In this document: in pieces, positions 46,065-56,210 of the stretch
Numbering within the stretch: the stretch's first letter is position 1
Layout of the letters: each line of letters starts with the position of its first letter
Assembly (NCBI GenBank): GCA_024516155.1
Contig: JAJJXM010000092.1
Span: 93,537 to 157,536, forward strand
Origin: Pyronema omphalodes
Lineage: Eukaryota > Ascomycota > Pezizomycetes > Pezizales > Pyronemataceae
Length of the DNA stretch: 64,000 nt
Reading direction: 5' to 3'
Program-made: the position numbers and the translations under genes
Notes under the pieces: model-generated
The model's database searches: none
What the model saw: only the letters and a program-made list of their open reading frames with translations
Told to the model about the DNA's origin: nothing

Positions 46065-46689
46065 CTTTTTCTACCCGATGCAGATGGACAGGAGCCTTGC
46101 CACTGAGCCAATTGCGGGTGGAAATGGAGACAAGTCTGGGTATACTCCCCCTGTGACTGCTAATGGGAATGGCCCAAAAAGGTACGCACTGGGGTTCATT
46201 GGTGCAGCAGCGACACCATGCTTGTGAGATTTCCTTGTGGAACCTCTTGGCTGTGTGTCCCATTGAAATGCAGAAACCTAGATGGGGACTGGCATCATTG
46301 CGTAATTCCTCACCCAGATCGACCACTGCATGTCCAACCACAATGTACGAGAGCCTTGTGCCTGGATAACATATCCCACCATAATGTCGCTGTACAAGCA
46401 CTTGGTGGTAATGCTACATTGTGCAATGTTCATGTTCTCTGGCTCCCTGAGCATACCACATCCATGTATGTGCCAGATGACCTGGGAATTATCCGAACAT
46501 GAAAGGCACATGTGCGCAACCACTCTCTCCACTTGCTGATTCTGCACCTTGATATCAATGTCAACCTCTCCGCCAGATCACAATTCTGCAAGGCCCATCA
46601 TTGTCACGGCGCAAACCAAACGAGGAGCTAGGACGCAACAACGACAGAAAATAATACAAGAATCAAGACGGAAAGGGGGGTAGGAAGAT
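46065..46689. repeat. 625-bp tandem duplication, copy 2
   Basis: Directly abuts copy 1 at an offset of 625 bp throughout. It is flanked on the right by purine-rich DNA (46690-47080). Near-identity points to a recent unequal exchange or an assembly artefact. Confidence 0.95.
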
Positions 46690-47080
46690 AAGAGAAGAAA
46701 GTTCTCGGAAGAGGAATGGAACCAGAGCACGAAGCAAGGGGGAACGGAGGAAGGGAGGAAAGAGGAGGAACGAATGAGGAACGTGGGAAGGGAATAGGAT
46801 GAGGGATTAGGGAAAGGACGCACGCTACGGCAGTGACGAAGGGAGGAGTTACGACGAGGGGTATGAGGGATTATGGGATGACTAGGAAGCTAGGAAACGG
46901 AGGAGCAGGGCTAGGGAACGAGGAGGAAGGAGAGCAGGGATGGAGACGAGGCAGTAGGAGGTAACGGGAAGGAGGAAGGGTAGAGTCGGAATGGAAAGGG
47001 ATTCGGGACAAGGAATGAGACGAGGGCAGGAGCGAGGAAGAGCCAAGGGTCGGGGAAAAAGAGAAGACGGAAGGGAATGA
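46690..47080. repeat. Purine-rich low-complexity tract
   Basis: About 390 bp dominated by G and A on the plus strand (GGAAGGGAGGAAAGAGG type). This makes Ser/Pro-rich open frames on the minus strand that should not be taken as genes. Confidence 0.75.
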
Positions 47081-47293
47081 ATAGACGTGATGTATTCCGT
47101 AGTCAGGTTCGACATGCAACGGCTTGTATTCACCCATCAATATAAGGTCGTGCCTCACCCCCTACAGTCCGCCCCGTTCCCTCCGTGTCACCGTCTGTCA
47201 CTCGCCGCCGAGGCCGCGAGTCCTCTAGCCTCGTCTGCCCCCAGTCCGCCGCTACACTACGGTGCATCGCCAACCGCTACCGGCCTCGCAACC

Positions 47294-47569
47294 ATGGTCG
47301 AATCCACCGTTCCACCGGTCGACCCCGCCGTCATCGTCAGAATTTCAGCCGACCACGCCCGAGCAATATCTGCTCTCGGCTCCTCCCGTGCCGACACCCG
47401 AGATTATGACGACCTCTGTTCCAACTACGAAGAAGCTATTCAGTTAGCCCGTGCCCTTGACGCCAGTGAAAACCTAACAACTCACTATTCGTCCCTCACC
47501 GCCCAGCAAGAGCATCTCGCACTCGAACGAGACGCTGCGGTGGCTGAGCGGAAGACCCTATCCTCGTGA
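47294..47569 (+). CDS. Hypothetical small coiled-coil ORF, possibly gag-like remnant
   Basis: 91 codons from an ATG in good context (ACCATGG). Pro/Val-rich start, then an Ala/Glu/Leu-rich helix (YEEAIQLARALDASE, EHLALERDAAVAERK) likely to form a coiled coil. After the TGA at 47567 the same frame stays helical for a short while (VALLETELAQTPTLANAVG), so a nonsense mutation or a small intron is possible. Such N-termini occur in some fungal retroelement Gag proteins, but no diagnostic motif is present. Function unknown. Confidence 0.3.
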   Translation: MVESTVPPVDPAVIVRISADHARAISALGSSRADTRDYDDLCSNYEEAIQLARALDASENLTTHYSSLTAQQEHLALERDAAVAERKTLSS

Positions 47570-47878
47570 GTTGCCCTACTCGAAACGGAACTGGCGCAGA
47601 CCCCTACCCTCGCCAACGCTGTCGGGCAACAAACGACCAACCCGGATCCAGTGTTAAGAATGAAGGATAACATGCTGCTAGGAGCTATGGTTGCCTCGGC
47701 AATCGTATGGGTGTTGGGAATCACGGTCACGGTGCAGTACCTGTCATGCCTCGGGAATTATTACCTCCCCCCTCCTTGTCATTCATTCACCTATTATCAT
47801 TCGCTTCTTTATTCAGCACTCCTTTATTTATTTATTTCTGTTATCCTTTCGTCATCGATCATCACTCGTCACTCGCCT

Positions 47879-48325
47879 GGGTTAGGGTTGCGCTCAATTC
47901 CCAAATTGTCAAAAGGTCACGTGACCTATTCCCAGGGTTAGGAGTCTGCTGGGATCCCTTTGCGGAAATTCCATACCTACGGTCTCACGATCAACTTATC
48001 CGATAAGATAAGATCGGTCACGTGTCCCTTATCAGTAGTAGATCAGTATGCACGCATACTGGTCTACTAATGTGCGCATACGTGACTAGGGTTAGGGCAC
48101 GATCATCTTATCGAACAGATAAGATCTAGTCATGTGACCTTATCAGTAATGCACCATCGTTCCAATCGCAGCTGATCTCGATTCACGTGACTAGGGTTAG
48201 GGTTGCACCTGCACGCACACAAACTAGGGTTAGGTTTGTGACCGTACGCGCACAGCTAGGTTTAGGGGTACGGACGCACGCGCACGATTAGGGTTACGGA
48301 AGCGCGCACGTGACTTCGCTTAGGG
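47879..48325 (+). promoter_or_regulatory. Dense GATA / CACGTG / TTAGGG motif cluster
   Basis: In 450 bp there are seven GATAAG/CTTATC sites (47995, 48002, 48007, 48028, 48107, 48118, 48139). There are four CACGTG boxes (47918, 48019, 48184, 48307), the first inside the palindrome GGTCACGTGACC. There are five exact TTAGGG motifs (47882, 48092, 48197, 48288, 48320) plus variants. Chance expectation is well below one for each motif. The text is arranged in two diverged units (see findings). It could be the promoter of a lost element, an interstitial telomere-derived region or an enhancer. Confidence 0.6.
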
Positions 48326-48327
48326 TT

Positions 48328-48411
48328 ACGCTAGCATGCACGCGGAGTACGCTATCGTGCACACGAGTTACGCTATCGCGCACGCGAGATACGCTAACGA
48401 GCGCGCGATGA
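48328..48411 (+). repeat. 21-bp imperfect tandem repeat, four units
   Basis: Each unit begins ACGCTA and continues with a GCGCACGCG-like core. Units start at 48328, 48349, 48370 and 48391. The period of 21 is two helical turns. It directly follows the motif cluster. Confidence 0.8.
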
Positions 48412-49370
48412 GGCTGTGCACGCAATCACGCTAATTTGGTACGAACGCGTTAGCGCGTCTAGAATGCGCAACCGTGACCGCGTTGTTTACTTAGTTATTT
48501 TTCGGGAAAAATCTGCAAATAGTGGCTCGGCGTGAAAGGAGGAAAAATTGTATATAAGAGGATTGTTTCTTTGTTTGTTTATTTCGTTTTCCTTTTGTCC
48601 TTACACAGTTATTCGTTGATTTACAAATTCAAATACTTTGTCGGTCTTCATTTACGTCCTGGTTCTCGTACCTGTCTCTGGATCTCTTTGTCCCTTGAAA
48701 TCTTTGTTTATTTCCTTAACTTCTAAACACAGAAAGCTCTAAGTGGATGCTCGACACAGCTTAAGAGTTTCTAACGTTGAAGTTATCATGAGGATATCTT
48801 CATTGAACTCAAGAGTGAATAATTGAGAAGAGCCCTCAGGTTCTCCGTCAGCTCTCTCTCCCTTGTTCGCCGTTACAGTACCTGGCTAACACGGGACGAT
48901 GGGAATAGCAAAGCAACAAGAAGCCCACAGGGGACAAGGAGGAAAAAGGAACAGGAAGGTCATGGGGTCAAGGAGGAAAAGGGAACAAGAAGGTCGTGAG
49001 GAAAGAGGTGAAACGAGGTGTACGAAGGAAAGCGAGATGGAGCAGGACGGAGCTCGGCGAAGCTTTGGTATGGCTTCGGTGACCTATGGGGAGCTCCGGA
49101 GGATACGACGAGGAAGGTAGCACAGCTCAGTGGAGCTGGGTGGAGCTGGGTGGAGCTCGGTGGAGCGTGGCCGAGCTGGCTAAAAGAGATGGAAGAAGTT
49201 TCGGCAAGGGAGCGGAGAAGAGAACGACGAGAACGTGACGCGCAGAGGTGGATGCAGTACGGAGCTGCGCGCGAGCTCGCGTATGATTAGGAAAGCCCGG
49301 TGCGGGTTTAGGAAGGCGAGGAGAAATAGGAAGCACCGGAAAAAGGATACGCAATTATTGATTAGGTATA
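48412..49370. other. Spacer between motif cluster and Ty3-A
   Basis: Includes a T-rich stretch (48565-48720), purine-rich DNA (48900-49020) and a short GGTGGAGCT-type repeat near 49127-49165. No gene recognised. Confidence 0.5.
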
Positions 49371-49711
49371 TGTTGTGAATTATTATTAGTTAGTTAGTTA
49401 GCATGGGAGACAAAGGGGCGTGAAGACTTACGGGAATTGTGGGAGCTCCGGGGGTCGGACTGCTGGGCATGAGCCCCTCGGGTTAACAGGCAAAAGAGGA
49501 GATAAATGGATATATAAAGGAGAGGGGAGGAACGCTGTCTTTAGTCTTCACGCAATCAATTACCTTTTATCCGAACTTACCTCGAAACCAGAGATTGTCT
49601 GTCCGTGTGCTGAACGAGATCACGCAAAACCAAGAACCCCCAACCCTAACCCCTTCCATCACCACCCCTCAGTTCTCCCCCCGAACTGGCCACGCTACCG
49701 ACAAACAGTCA
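49371..49711 (+). repeat. Tentative 5' LTR of Ty3-A
   Basis: Starts TGTTGTGAATT and ends AACAGTCA (TG...CA), with a TATATAAAGG box at about 49510 and a C-rich downstream half. The gag relic begins within 100 bp. The partner LTR is missing, so the limits cannot be confirmed. Confidence 0.35.
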
Positions 49712-49807
49712 GTATGACTTGATAGGTATCAACAACAGAAACAAGACGAGCCCTCATGTGTCACCTACCTCAGATTTCAATATCTGCGTGGCGTCCTTGA
49801 CATTTGA

Positions 49808-50947
49808 TTGGGTCTCCCCCCCGAGCTACCCGACACACCCGAAAAAGAAAGGGCGTCCAAACAAGAAAAAACACTGGATCCCTTTCAATCACGGGATTTT
49901 GGCGAAGCTATCGGCGATTACGCCAGACCAGCCAGCCCAGTAACGCCAGAACAACCTCCGAGACCACAGTCCCCAACGACGAATGAAGAAGATAACTCCG
50001 GAATGATGACCCCTCACGGAACTGCGGGAGCCTCCCTTCCCCCCGTCCAGATGACGACTGATCAACTGCAAAGCCTCTTGTCCAGCCAACCTAAGATTGA
50101 AGACCCCGAGCTCTATTACGGCGAAAGAGCCAAGCTACGGGCGTTCCTCATCCAATGTGAGCTCAAGTTCAACTGTGAACCCAGCAAATTTGATAGGGAT
50201 GCGGAAAAAGTCAATTATGCCAGTGCCAGGTGTAGAGGAAACCCGTGGGCATGGATCGAACCATCAATGAAAGAGGAGGGATTGAGTAAGTATGAAACCT
50301 GGAAGGATTTCAAAACAGCTATTGGTAGAGCCTTCAGAGAAGCTGCCAACAACCAAGTAGCACGGCGAAAATTCAAAAACATTCAGCAAGTTCACCGCTC
50401 TGCTGCTGCTTATTCGGCCGATTTCCAAAGATTAATGGCGGATTTGGATTATAACCACTCAATGTACATCGATCAATTCCATGACGGATTGAACATGGAG
50501 GTGCAACCACAACTCGCCCCGTTGGATGACAGACCTCGCAATATCACGGACTACGTAAACAAGTCTATTGTCCTTGACAATAGATTGTTCAACTTCCGAA
50601 CCCTTCAAACTCGGAATGATAACCAATATTACCGTGAATTTCCTGACACCCATGTCAGTCAGCCCTGAATGCATGAAAACCACATGTCCGACCCTACACC
50701 AATGGAATTGGATGAGAGGCGAAGGACGAGAGGAAAGGACAGAATGGAAGACGAAAAGAGAAGACGAAACAATGAGTGTTTCAACTGCGGGAAGACAGGA
50801 CATTTTTCAGCTCGCTGCCCTAACAAAAGAACTTATCCCCCAAGGAGAACCCACCGTGCAGCCGAAGCAATGCTGAGCGAAGATGTACAAGACGACGAGT
50901 CGGGAAAAGAGGATCCCCAGCAGGAAGAAGTACGACGCCGCTCCTGA
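49808..50947 (+). pseudogene. Ty3-A gag
   Basis: Capsid-like region with ELYYGERAKLRAFLIQCELKF and FREAANNQVARRKFKNIQQ, typical of the retrotransposon Gag family. An in-frame TGA at 50666-50668 splits it from a downstream part with the zinc knuckle CFNCGKTGHFSARC. The 5' end is uncertain: the frame opens at 49808 with no ATG, and 49719-49943 in another frame looks like its displaced N-terminus. It ends at 50947. Confidence 0.85.
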
Positions 50948-50951
50948 GGAA

Positions 50952-52896
50952 AAAGAACATCGAACCGAAACCCAACGATCGCCCCCTCATCATATCAAGC
51001 ATAGGACCATACGAACGGGACGAAACAATCATCTTGGAAGTCACTATTCAAGGAAAAAATAACAAGACACACCATACAACCGCCATGGTCGATTGCGGGG
51101 CTACAGAAAACTTTATTGATCAAGATTACGCCTACCAAATCAAACTGCCCCTAACTACAAAAACAATACCACGAAGAGTCCTTGCAGTTGACGGAAGAGA
51201 AGTTGCAAGTGGGCCAGTGACCCACGACAGCACTGTGAAGTTAACCATCAACAACCATCGCGAAGACATAAAACTCCATTGCATCACTATTGGGAACTCA
51301 CCAATAATGATGGGATTACCATGGTTGAAAAAGCACAACCCCAATTTTGATTGGAAGGAAGGAAGAGTAACGTTTGACTCCGAGAAATGCGCAAAATTCT
51401 GCTTGGAACAATCACCGCACGCCCGAACTATTCCCAAAGAATCAGCAGTACGACAATACCAACAGGACCTCGTAAAAACAACACAAGGCAAGGGAAACAA
51501 AAGCCACGAGGACCAGGAAAACTCACTGAGTGACCTCTCTTCCGCGTATGAAGATATGTTCTTCATCAAGGAGTGCAACGAACGCTATAATAACGGACCA
51601 GAGGAAAAGAAAGACGCCGAGAAAGCCATATCCCCGTCACAACAAACACCAGAAAAAATAGTACCGCGGGAATACCACGACCATTTATCAGTGTTCGGAG
51701 ACAACGACGAACCCGTCCTACTGCCACATCGACACCAACACCATCGAATTCCCTTATTGGAAAATCAATCACCGCTGTTCGAACCCTTTGGAGCTCTTGA
51801 CGAAAATCGACTTCAAGCACTGAAAGAATATATTGATAGTAGCTTGGAAAAACCTTGGATCAGAAGATCAACCTGCCCAGTCGGGGCCCCAATCCATTTT
51901 GTAAAACGAAAGACGGGGGACTCCGGTGATGCGCGGACTACCGGGGGCTCAATGCCATAACCAGCAAGGATTGGACCCCCCTGCCGTTGATTGGAGAAAC
52001 CCTGGATCGACTATCAAAAGCAAAGATTTACATCAAATTAACTGTCAGGGACGCATATCACAACTAGCGGATAGCCAAGGGGGATGAATGGAAAACCGCT
52101 TTTCAGACGAAATACGGTCTCCATGAATACCCAGTAATGCCCTTCGGATTGACCAATGCACCAGCATCATTCCAGCGTTGGATGTATCAGGTACTCAGCG
52201 ACTACCTCGACCTATTGTGTATCGCATACCTAGATGATATTTCAATCTACTCCGACAATTTGAAACAACATCGTGACCATGTACAACTAATGCTAACACG
52301 AATCCGAGGCGTCGGCCTCAAACCAAAAGCAACAAAGTGTGAATTTCAAACTCATAAAACGGAATACCTCGGATACATCATCGCCCCAGAAGGAATCTCG
52401 ATGGATCCGGAAAAGTCAGAGCGGTAAAAGAGTGGAAAGAACCAACTAACGTCAAAGGAATCCAAAGCTTCCTTGGCTTTGCAAATTTTTATAGAAGGTG
52501 AATACGAGATTTCAGCAAAATTACCACACCGCTCACCAAACTCATCCGGAAAGATACACCCGTTGTCTGGGACGAAGCGGCACAGCAAGCATTCGACAAT
52601 ATTAGACTGGCAATGATAACCCAACCCATCTTACGTCACTTTGAACCCAGCTAACCCATTACCCTAGAAACAGACGCATCCCATCACGCTATCGGTGCGG
52701 TCTGCTCCCAACCAGACTTAGACGGCGTGCTACACCCGCTTGGATACTTCTCCTGAAAGTTAAAAGATGCCGAACAAAATTATGACATACATGATGAAGA
52801 ATCACTGGCAATTGTGGAAAGTCTACAAAAATGCGCAATATATTGCAAAAGTACCCAACAACAAATCATAATACTGACGGACCATAGGAACTTGGA
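50952..52896 (+). pseudogene. Ty3-A pol (protease, RT, partial RNase H)
   Basis: The protease has AMVDCGATENFIDQDYA and IMMGLPWLKKHNP. The reverse transcriptase has a premature stop after 51940, a TAG at about 52065 replacing a sense codon before RIAKGDEWKTAF, then PFGLTNAPASFQRWM and the catalytic YLDD box (IAYLDDISIYSDN, near 52230). More stops follow at about 52427, 52500 and 52650. The RNase H start (ETDASHHAIGAV) is readable. The sequence stops at 52896. Confidence 0.88.
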
Positions 52897-53490
52897 GATG
52901 GCGTTAATGGTGGTGGGTAGTCCAATGGTGATGGTGTATCCGGCGCCGGTGCCAGACGCGGTCTGCGACCCGTCCGTGTAGGCGATGATGACATTGCGGC
53001 GTCGTCTGAGGTTGTCTAGGAGTAGGAGGTGGGCGTGCGCTGTCTCGGGTTTTGGGGCTGTGGGGATGTCGACGGTTAAGAGGTTTTCGTCGGCGTCGAG
53101 CGGAACGGGGAGGGAGGTGTCTTCGACCGGTGCGTTGAGAGGGAGCCAAGGCGAGAGAGAGTGTAGAGCGCTGAGGAGGCGCGTGGGCTGTCGTGTGGTG
53201 CTGTGCCACGGATGGTCGTACTCGTTTGCGATCTCAATAGCGGCGGATTGTAAGCTCGGAATGGGGAAAGATGTGGGACACCGGCGTGCGATCGGGTGTG
53301 TCGGAGGGAGAGTGAGGACGCGAAGTGCATATTGGCGTTGCTTGTGGTCCAGGCGTATCGATACCGGAGGTAGCGCGGTCTCGTTATGGAGCGCCAGTGT
53401 GGGAGTCGAGTTAAAGGCGTTGAGTATGGGGCGTAGGGCTGAATTTTGCTGGGTTTGTAGTTTCGAGGCAAGGTCTCTCTGTCGCGTCCA
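52897..53490 (-). pseudogene. LINE-B ORF2 continuation into RNase H, truncated
   Basis: After the TAG at 53491-53493 the same frame remains open on the minus strand all the way to 52897, about 198 codons. It includes WTRQRDLASKLQTQQNSALR, LRVLTLPPTHPIARRCP and the RNase H opening IIAYTDGSQTASGTGAGYT with the first catalytic Asp. The remaining RNase H motifs are gone. One nonsense codon therefore separates it from the main ORF. Confidence 0.88.
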
Positions 53491-55989
53491 CTATATCTCC
53501 GCGCCAAAGTCCGCACGGGTTTGGACGCATGCCTGGAAAATTAGTCGGGTCGCGAGGGGAGACAGACCAGTTTCATATCTTGCTAATCGGCATAGCGCGT
53601 TGAGCGTTCTTTGTGCGGCGGCTGTTTTTCTTCGTACATGTGCTTTAAAGGTAAGGCGTCTGTCTAGGTACATACCAATCCATCGTACAACATCTTTTTC
53701 TCCTCCCTGCGTCCCAGGGCTCACTATTGTACCGTTCGGTAGTTTTACTTTTTCATTGTCTGTGATTGTATCTGACCTCGCCCAGTGGAAATGAAGGAGT
53801 TCCGTCTTTGAGTCGTCAAAGGCCACAGCTTTAGAAGCTGCCCAAGTGAATGCTGTTTTGGTGACTTTTTCCAGGAGGCGCGCGTTTTCTTTCCGGGTTC
53901 GACTCTGTACGACGATTGCGACGTCATCCATGTAGCTGGGGGTCCACGCAAACGGGTGTTCCTGCATTAGTGCGTCGAAGAGCGGTCTTAAGTACAGGAG
54001 GAACAGGATCGGTGATGCTGGGGAACCCTGGGGGATTCCCGTTTCGATTGAGCGTTGGCGATCTGTTTGTCCGTCGAAGGATAGAGCAGTCGTCCTTTCG
54101 GCGAGGAAGGTTTCGCACCATGTTCGGATTTGTCGGGGGCAGCCTAGCTGGTGTAGTGTCTGCTGAAGGCGGTCGGCGGAGACATTGTCGAAAGCTCCGC
54201 GTACGTCTAGGAACAGTGCTGTGGTGATAAGTTTCTGTTGCTTACCCATTTCGATGTCGTGGACGAGTGCCATTGCGGCGTCGATGGCGGATCGCTGCGG
54301 GCGGCCTCCTATTTGGTCTCGGGGTAACAGTTCCCGGGTCCCCGTGGGTTGTCCGGGCCGAGTCGCCATTAATTTTTCTAACGTTTTCCCAAGGCAGTTG
54401 AGCAGGGCGATTGGGCGGTATGCCTTTGGATTTGCGTAGTCGGGTTTGTTAGGTTTTGGTATAATTACCGTCGTGGCCTGTCTCCATCCGTGGGGATGGT
54501 ACCCTACAGTGCCCAGCGTCGAGTATAGATTGGTTAGGTATGTGGGGACGGCGAGATACACTTGGCGGAGACAACCAAAGGTTATCCCGTCGGGTCCTGG
54601 GGCTTTCGAGGGGGAAGAGGTAAAGATGGCTTGTTTGACTTCCAACGGTGAGAAGGTCGTCCACGCTATCTCTCTGCGACAGGGGAGGGTATATGGGGGG
54701 CCAGGGGGAGGTGGTGGGGGGAATAACATCTGAAATGCCTCTACTTTCCTGTCGAACGAACTGCAGAGTTCCTCCCTTCCATTGATTGTGGCGCGAATAT
54801 TCGGAGTGAGTTGGGCACGGCGCGGGTTTGTGTATTTGAAGGCCCTCCAGACGTCTGGTCCTTCTGCCTGAGCTAGATATTCTTTCCACATCGCATCCTT
54901 GCCATGTCTTATCTGACGGTGATACATGTTTCGTAGGCGGCGGTAAATGGTGTGGTTAGTGTCTGAGCCTGTTGATTTCCACCTTCTTTTCACGCGGGTT
55001 ATATCCTTTCTGGCGGTGGTGACTTCCACCGTCCACCAAAGTTTCGATCGGGGGGTGACTTGTAGTACGGGGGTGGAGGCGCGGGCTGCATCGAGGATAT
55101 GTTCTCTCGCGTGGCGTGCCCAGGCATCGAGGTTTTCGGGTGTGGGGTCGGAGGCGTATTGACTCCACTGTGTTGTCGATGCGGAGATGGATGCTTGGAG
55201 GGTCGTGGAGAACAAGGCCCAGTCTGTTTTCCGCCAGTTGAGACGTTCCGGTGGGGGGGTAGGTTCTATGTCTGGGTGCACAGTTTGGAGGTCGAAGCGA
55301 ATTACTTCGTGGTCAGACCCGGTGGCTAGTTCATCGTCTATGGCCCAGTTCCCTACCTCTTCCATCATGGCTGGCGAGGCCAGGGTCAAGTCGATAACGG
55401 AGGATCTAGTCCCCCGTTGGTAGTAGTGTGTCGGGGTGTCTGGGACGGAAACCAATCTCCAGTTTTCCTGTTCTATAAGGTGTACCAGTTCACTGGCACG
55501 TTTGGGTGTGCGTGTTGCGGAGTTCCATAGAGCGTGGTGAGCGTTGAGGTCACCTGTTATAACGCATCTGCGTGGGAGGGAAAGGGGTGATAGGGAGCCG
55601 GGAATTGTGTAGGTTTGGGTTTCGGGGTCACGTTCATTATAAATATTTAAAAGGAAAAACGCGGGGATGAGATCTGTACCTACCTCGAGGACCTGGAGGT
55701 CCGGGTCTGTACATATGTCTGTGCGTTGTGATACTTTCAGGTAAGGGTTTGTGCGGTTGATATACGCCGCCGCCCTGTTGGAGGCTCTGTCACCGCGGGG
55801 GGGCAGGACCAACGTGAAGGCGGGGTGGGTGGTGGCGAAGGCGGGGTCGGTGATGTTGATTTCCTGTAGCAGGATCATGTCTGCTGTTGTGCAGGCGCTG
55901 TTTAGGAGGGAGTCGAGGGCTGGGCGTTGGCGGTTCATGTTATGGGAAAAAATTCGGATTGTCGTTGCCAATGGGTTGTAATTAGACAT
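53491..55989 (-). CDS. LINE-B ORF2: APE endonuclease and reverse transcriptase
   Basis: 832 codons. Endonuclease motifs are IFSHNMNRQR, ILLQEINITDP, VITGDLNAHHALWN, SVIDLTLASP and GSDHEVI. RT motifs are SKAPGPDGITFG, VIIPKPNKPDYANPKAYRPI, DQIGGRPQRSAIDAA, LFLDVRGAFDNVS, GIPQGSPASPILFLL and the catalytic YMDD. The ATG lies in ATGTCTAA, which also holds the ORF1 stop. The frame ends at a TAG (53491-53493) that interrupts an otherwise open sequence. Codon use is GC-rich with many CCC/GCC codons. Confidence 0.92.
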   Translation of the reverse strand: MSNYNPLATTIRIFSHNMNRQRPALDSLLNSACTTADMILLQEINITDPAFATTHPAFTLVLPPRGDRASNRAAAYINRTNPYLKVSQRTDICTDPDLQVLEVGTDLIPAFFLLNIYNERDPETQTYTIPGSLSPLSLPRRCVITGDLNAHHALWNSATRTPKRASELVHLIEQENWRLVSVPDTPTHYYQRGTRSSVIDLTLASPAMMEEVGNWAIDDELATGSDHEVIRFDLQTVHPDIEPTPPPERLNWRKTDWALFSTTLQASISASTTQWSQYASDPTPENLDAWARHAREHILDAARASTPVLQVTPRSKLWWTVEVTTARKDITRVKRRWKSTGSDTNHTIYRRLRNMYHRQIRHGKDAMWKEYLAQAEGPDVWRAFKYTNPRRAQLTPNIRATINGREELCSSFDRKVEAFQMLFPPPPPPGPPYTLPCRREIAWTTFSPLEVKQAIFTSSPSKAPGPDGITFGCLRQVYLAVPTYLTNLYSTLGTVGYHPHGWRQATTVIIPKPNKPDYANPKAYRPIALLNCLGKTLEKLMATRPGQPTGTRELLPRDQIGGRPQRSAIDAAMALVHDIEMGKQQKLITTALFLDVRGAFDNVSADRLQQTLHQLGCPRQIRTWCETFLAERTTALSFDGQTDRQRSIETGIPQGSPASPILFLLYLRPLFDALMQEHPFAWTPSYMDDVAIVVQSRTRKENARLLEKVTKTAFTWAASKAVAFDDSKTELLHFHWARSDTITDNEKVKLPNGTIVSPGTQGGEKDVVRWIGMYLDRRLTFKAHVRRKTAAAQRTLNALCRLARYETGLSPLATRLIFQACVQTRADFGAEI

Positions 55990-56210
55990 GTTGGATCATG
56001 TCGGTGTCTTTGTCGGTAGGGTTGGGTGAGGTAGAGGCGGCGGGTTGGGTTGCCTCTCTGGCTTCCTTGTGGATGCGGAGGCGAGTCGGGCATTGTTTGT
56101 GAAAGGCGGGATGGTCATGTTCGGGGATGCCAGCCTCGATGCAGTTTCTGCATTCGTACTTAGTGTGTGAGCACGACTTACCGTTTCTCGTCGGGCATTC
56201 GGTGCAGTCT
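55982..56210 (-). pseudogene. LINE-B ORF1 C-terminal fragment with zinc knuckle
   Basis: Open minus-strand frame ending TAA at 55982-55984. It encodes CTECPTRNGKSCSHTKYEC and CRNCIEAGIPEHDHPAFHKQC, Cys/His knuckles like those ending LINE ORF1, then a Ser/Thr/Pro tail. The upstream part is cut off by the (AATA)n tail of LINE-C at 56211. Confidence 0.82.

Larger units (their letters stand above)
49712..52896 (+). mobile_element. Decayed, 3'-truncated Ty3 retrotransposon (Ty3-A)
   Basis: Plus-strand order gag, CCHC knuckle, protease, reverse transcriptase, start of RNase H, ending abruptly at about 52896 in the ILTDHRNLE motif. The integrase, chromodomain and 3' LTR are absent. Multiple stops and frameshifts. 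At the break it meets LINE-B, in the opposite orientation. It is a different lineage from Ty3-B: the proteins are only distantly alike. Confidence 0.88.
52897..56210 (-). mobile_element. LINE-B, partial Tad-like LINE
   Basis: Minus-strand LINE, from the end of ORF1 (zinc knuckle) through ORF2 endonuclease, RT and the first part of RNase H. Its 3' end is missing: it stops inside RNase H where Ty3-A begins. Its ORF1 is interrupted at 56210 by the tail of LINE-C. It is a different family from LINE-A, with low protein similarity outside core motifs. Confidence 0.9.

Noticed and set aside
45420..46401. Paired 118-132-codon minus ORFs in the 625-bp duplication
   Set aside because: Duplicated because the DNA is duplicated. 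No domain recognised, and other frames are equally open.
52982..53794. 269-codon plus-strand ORF
   Set aside because: Antisense to LINE-B ORF2, which has clear RT and RNase H motifs.
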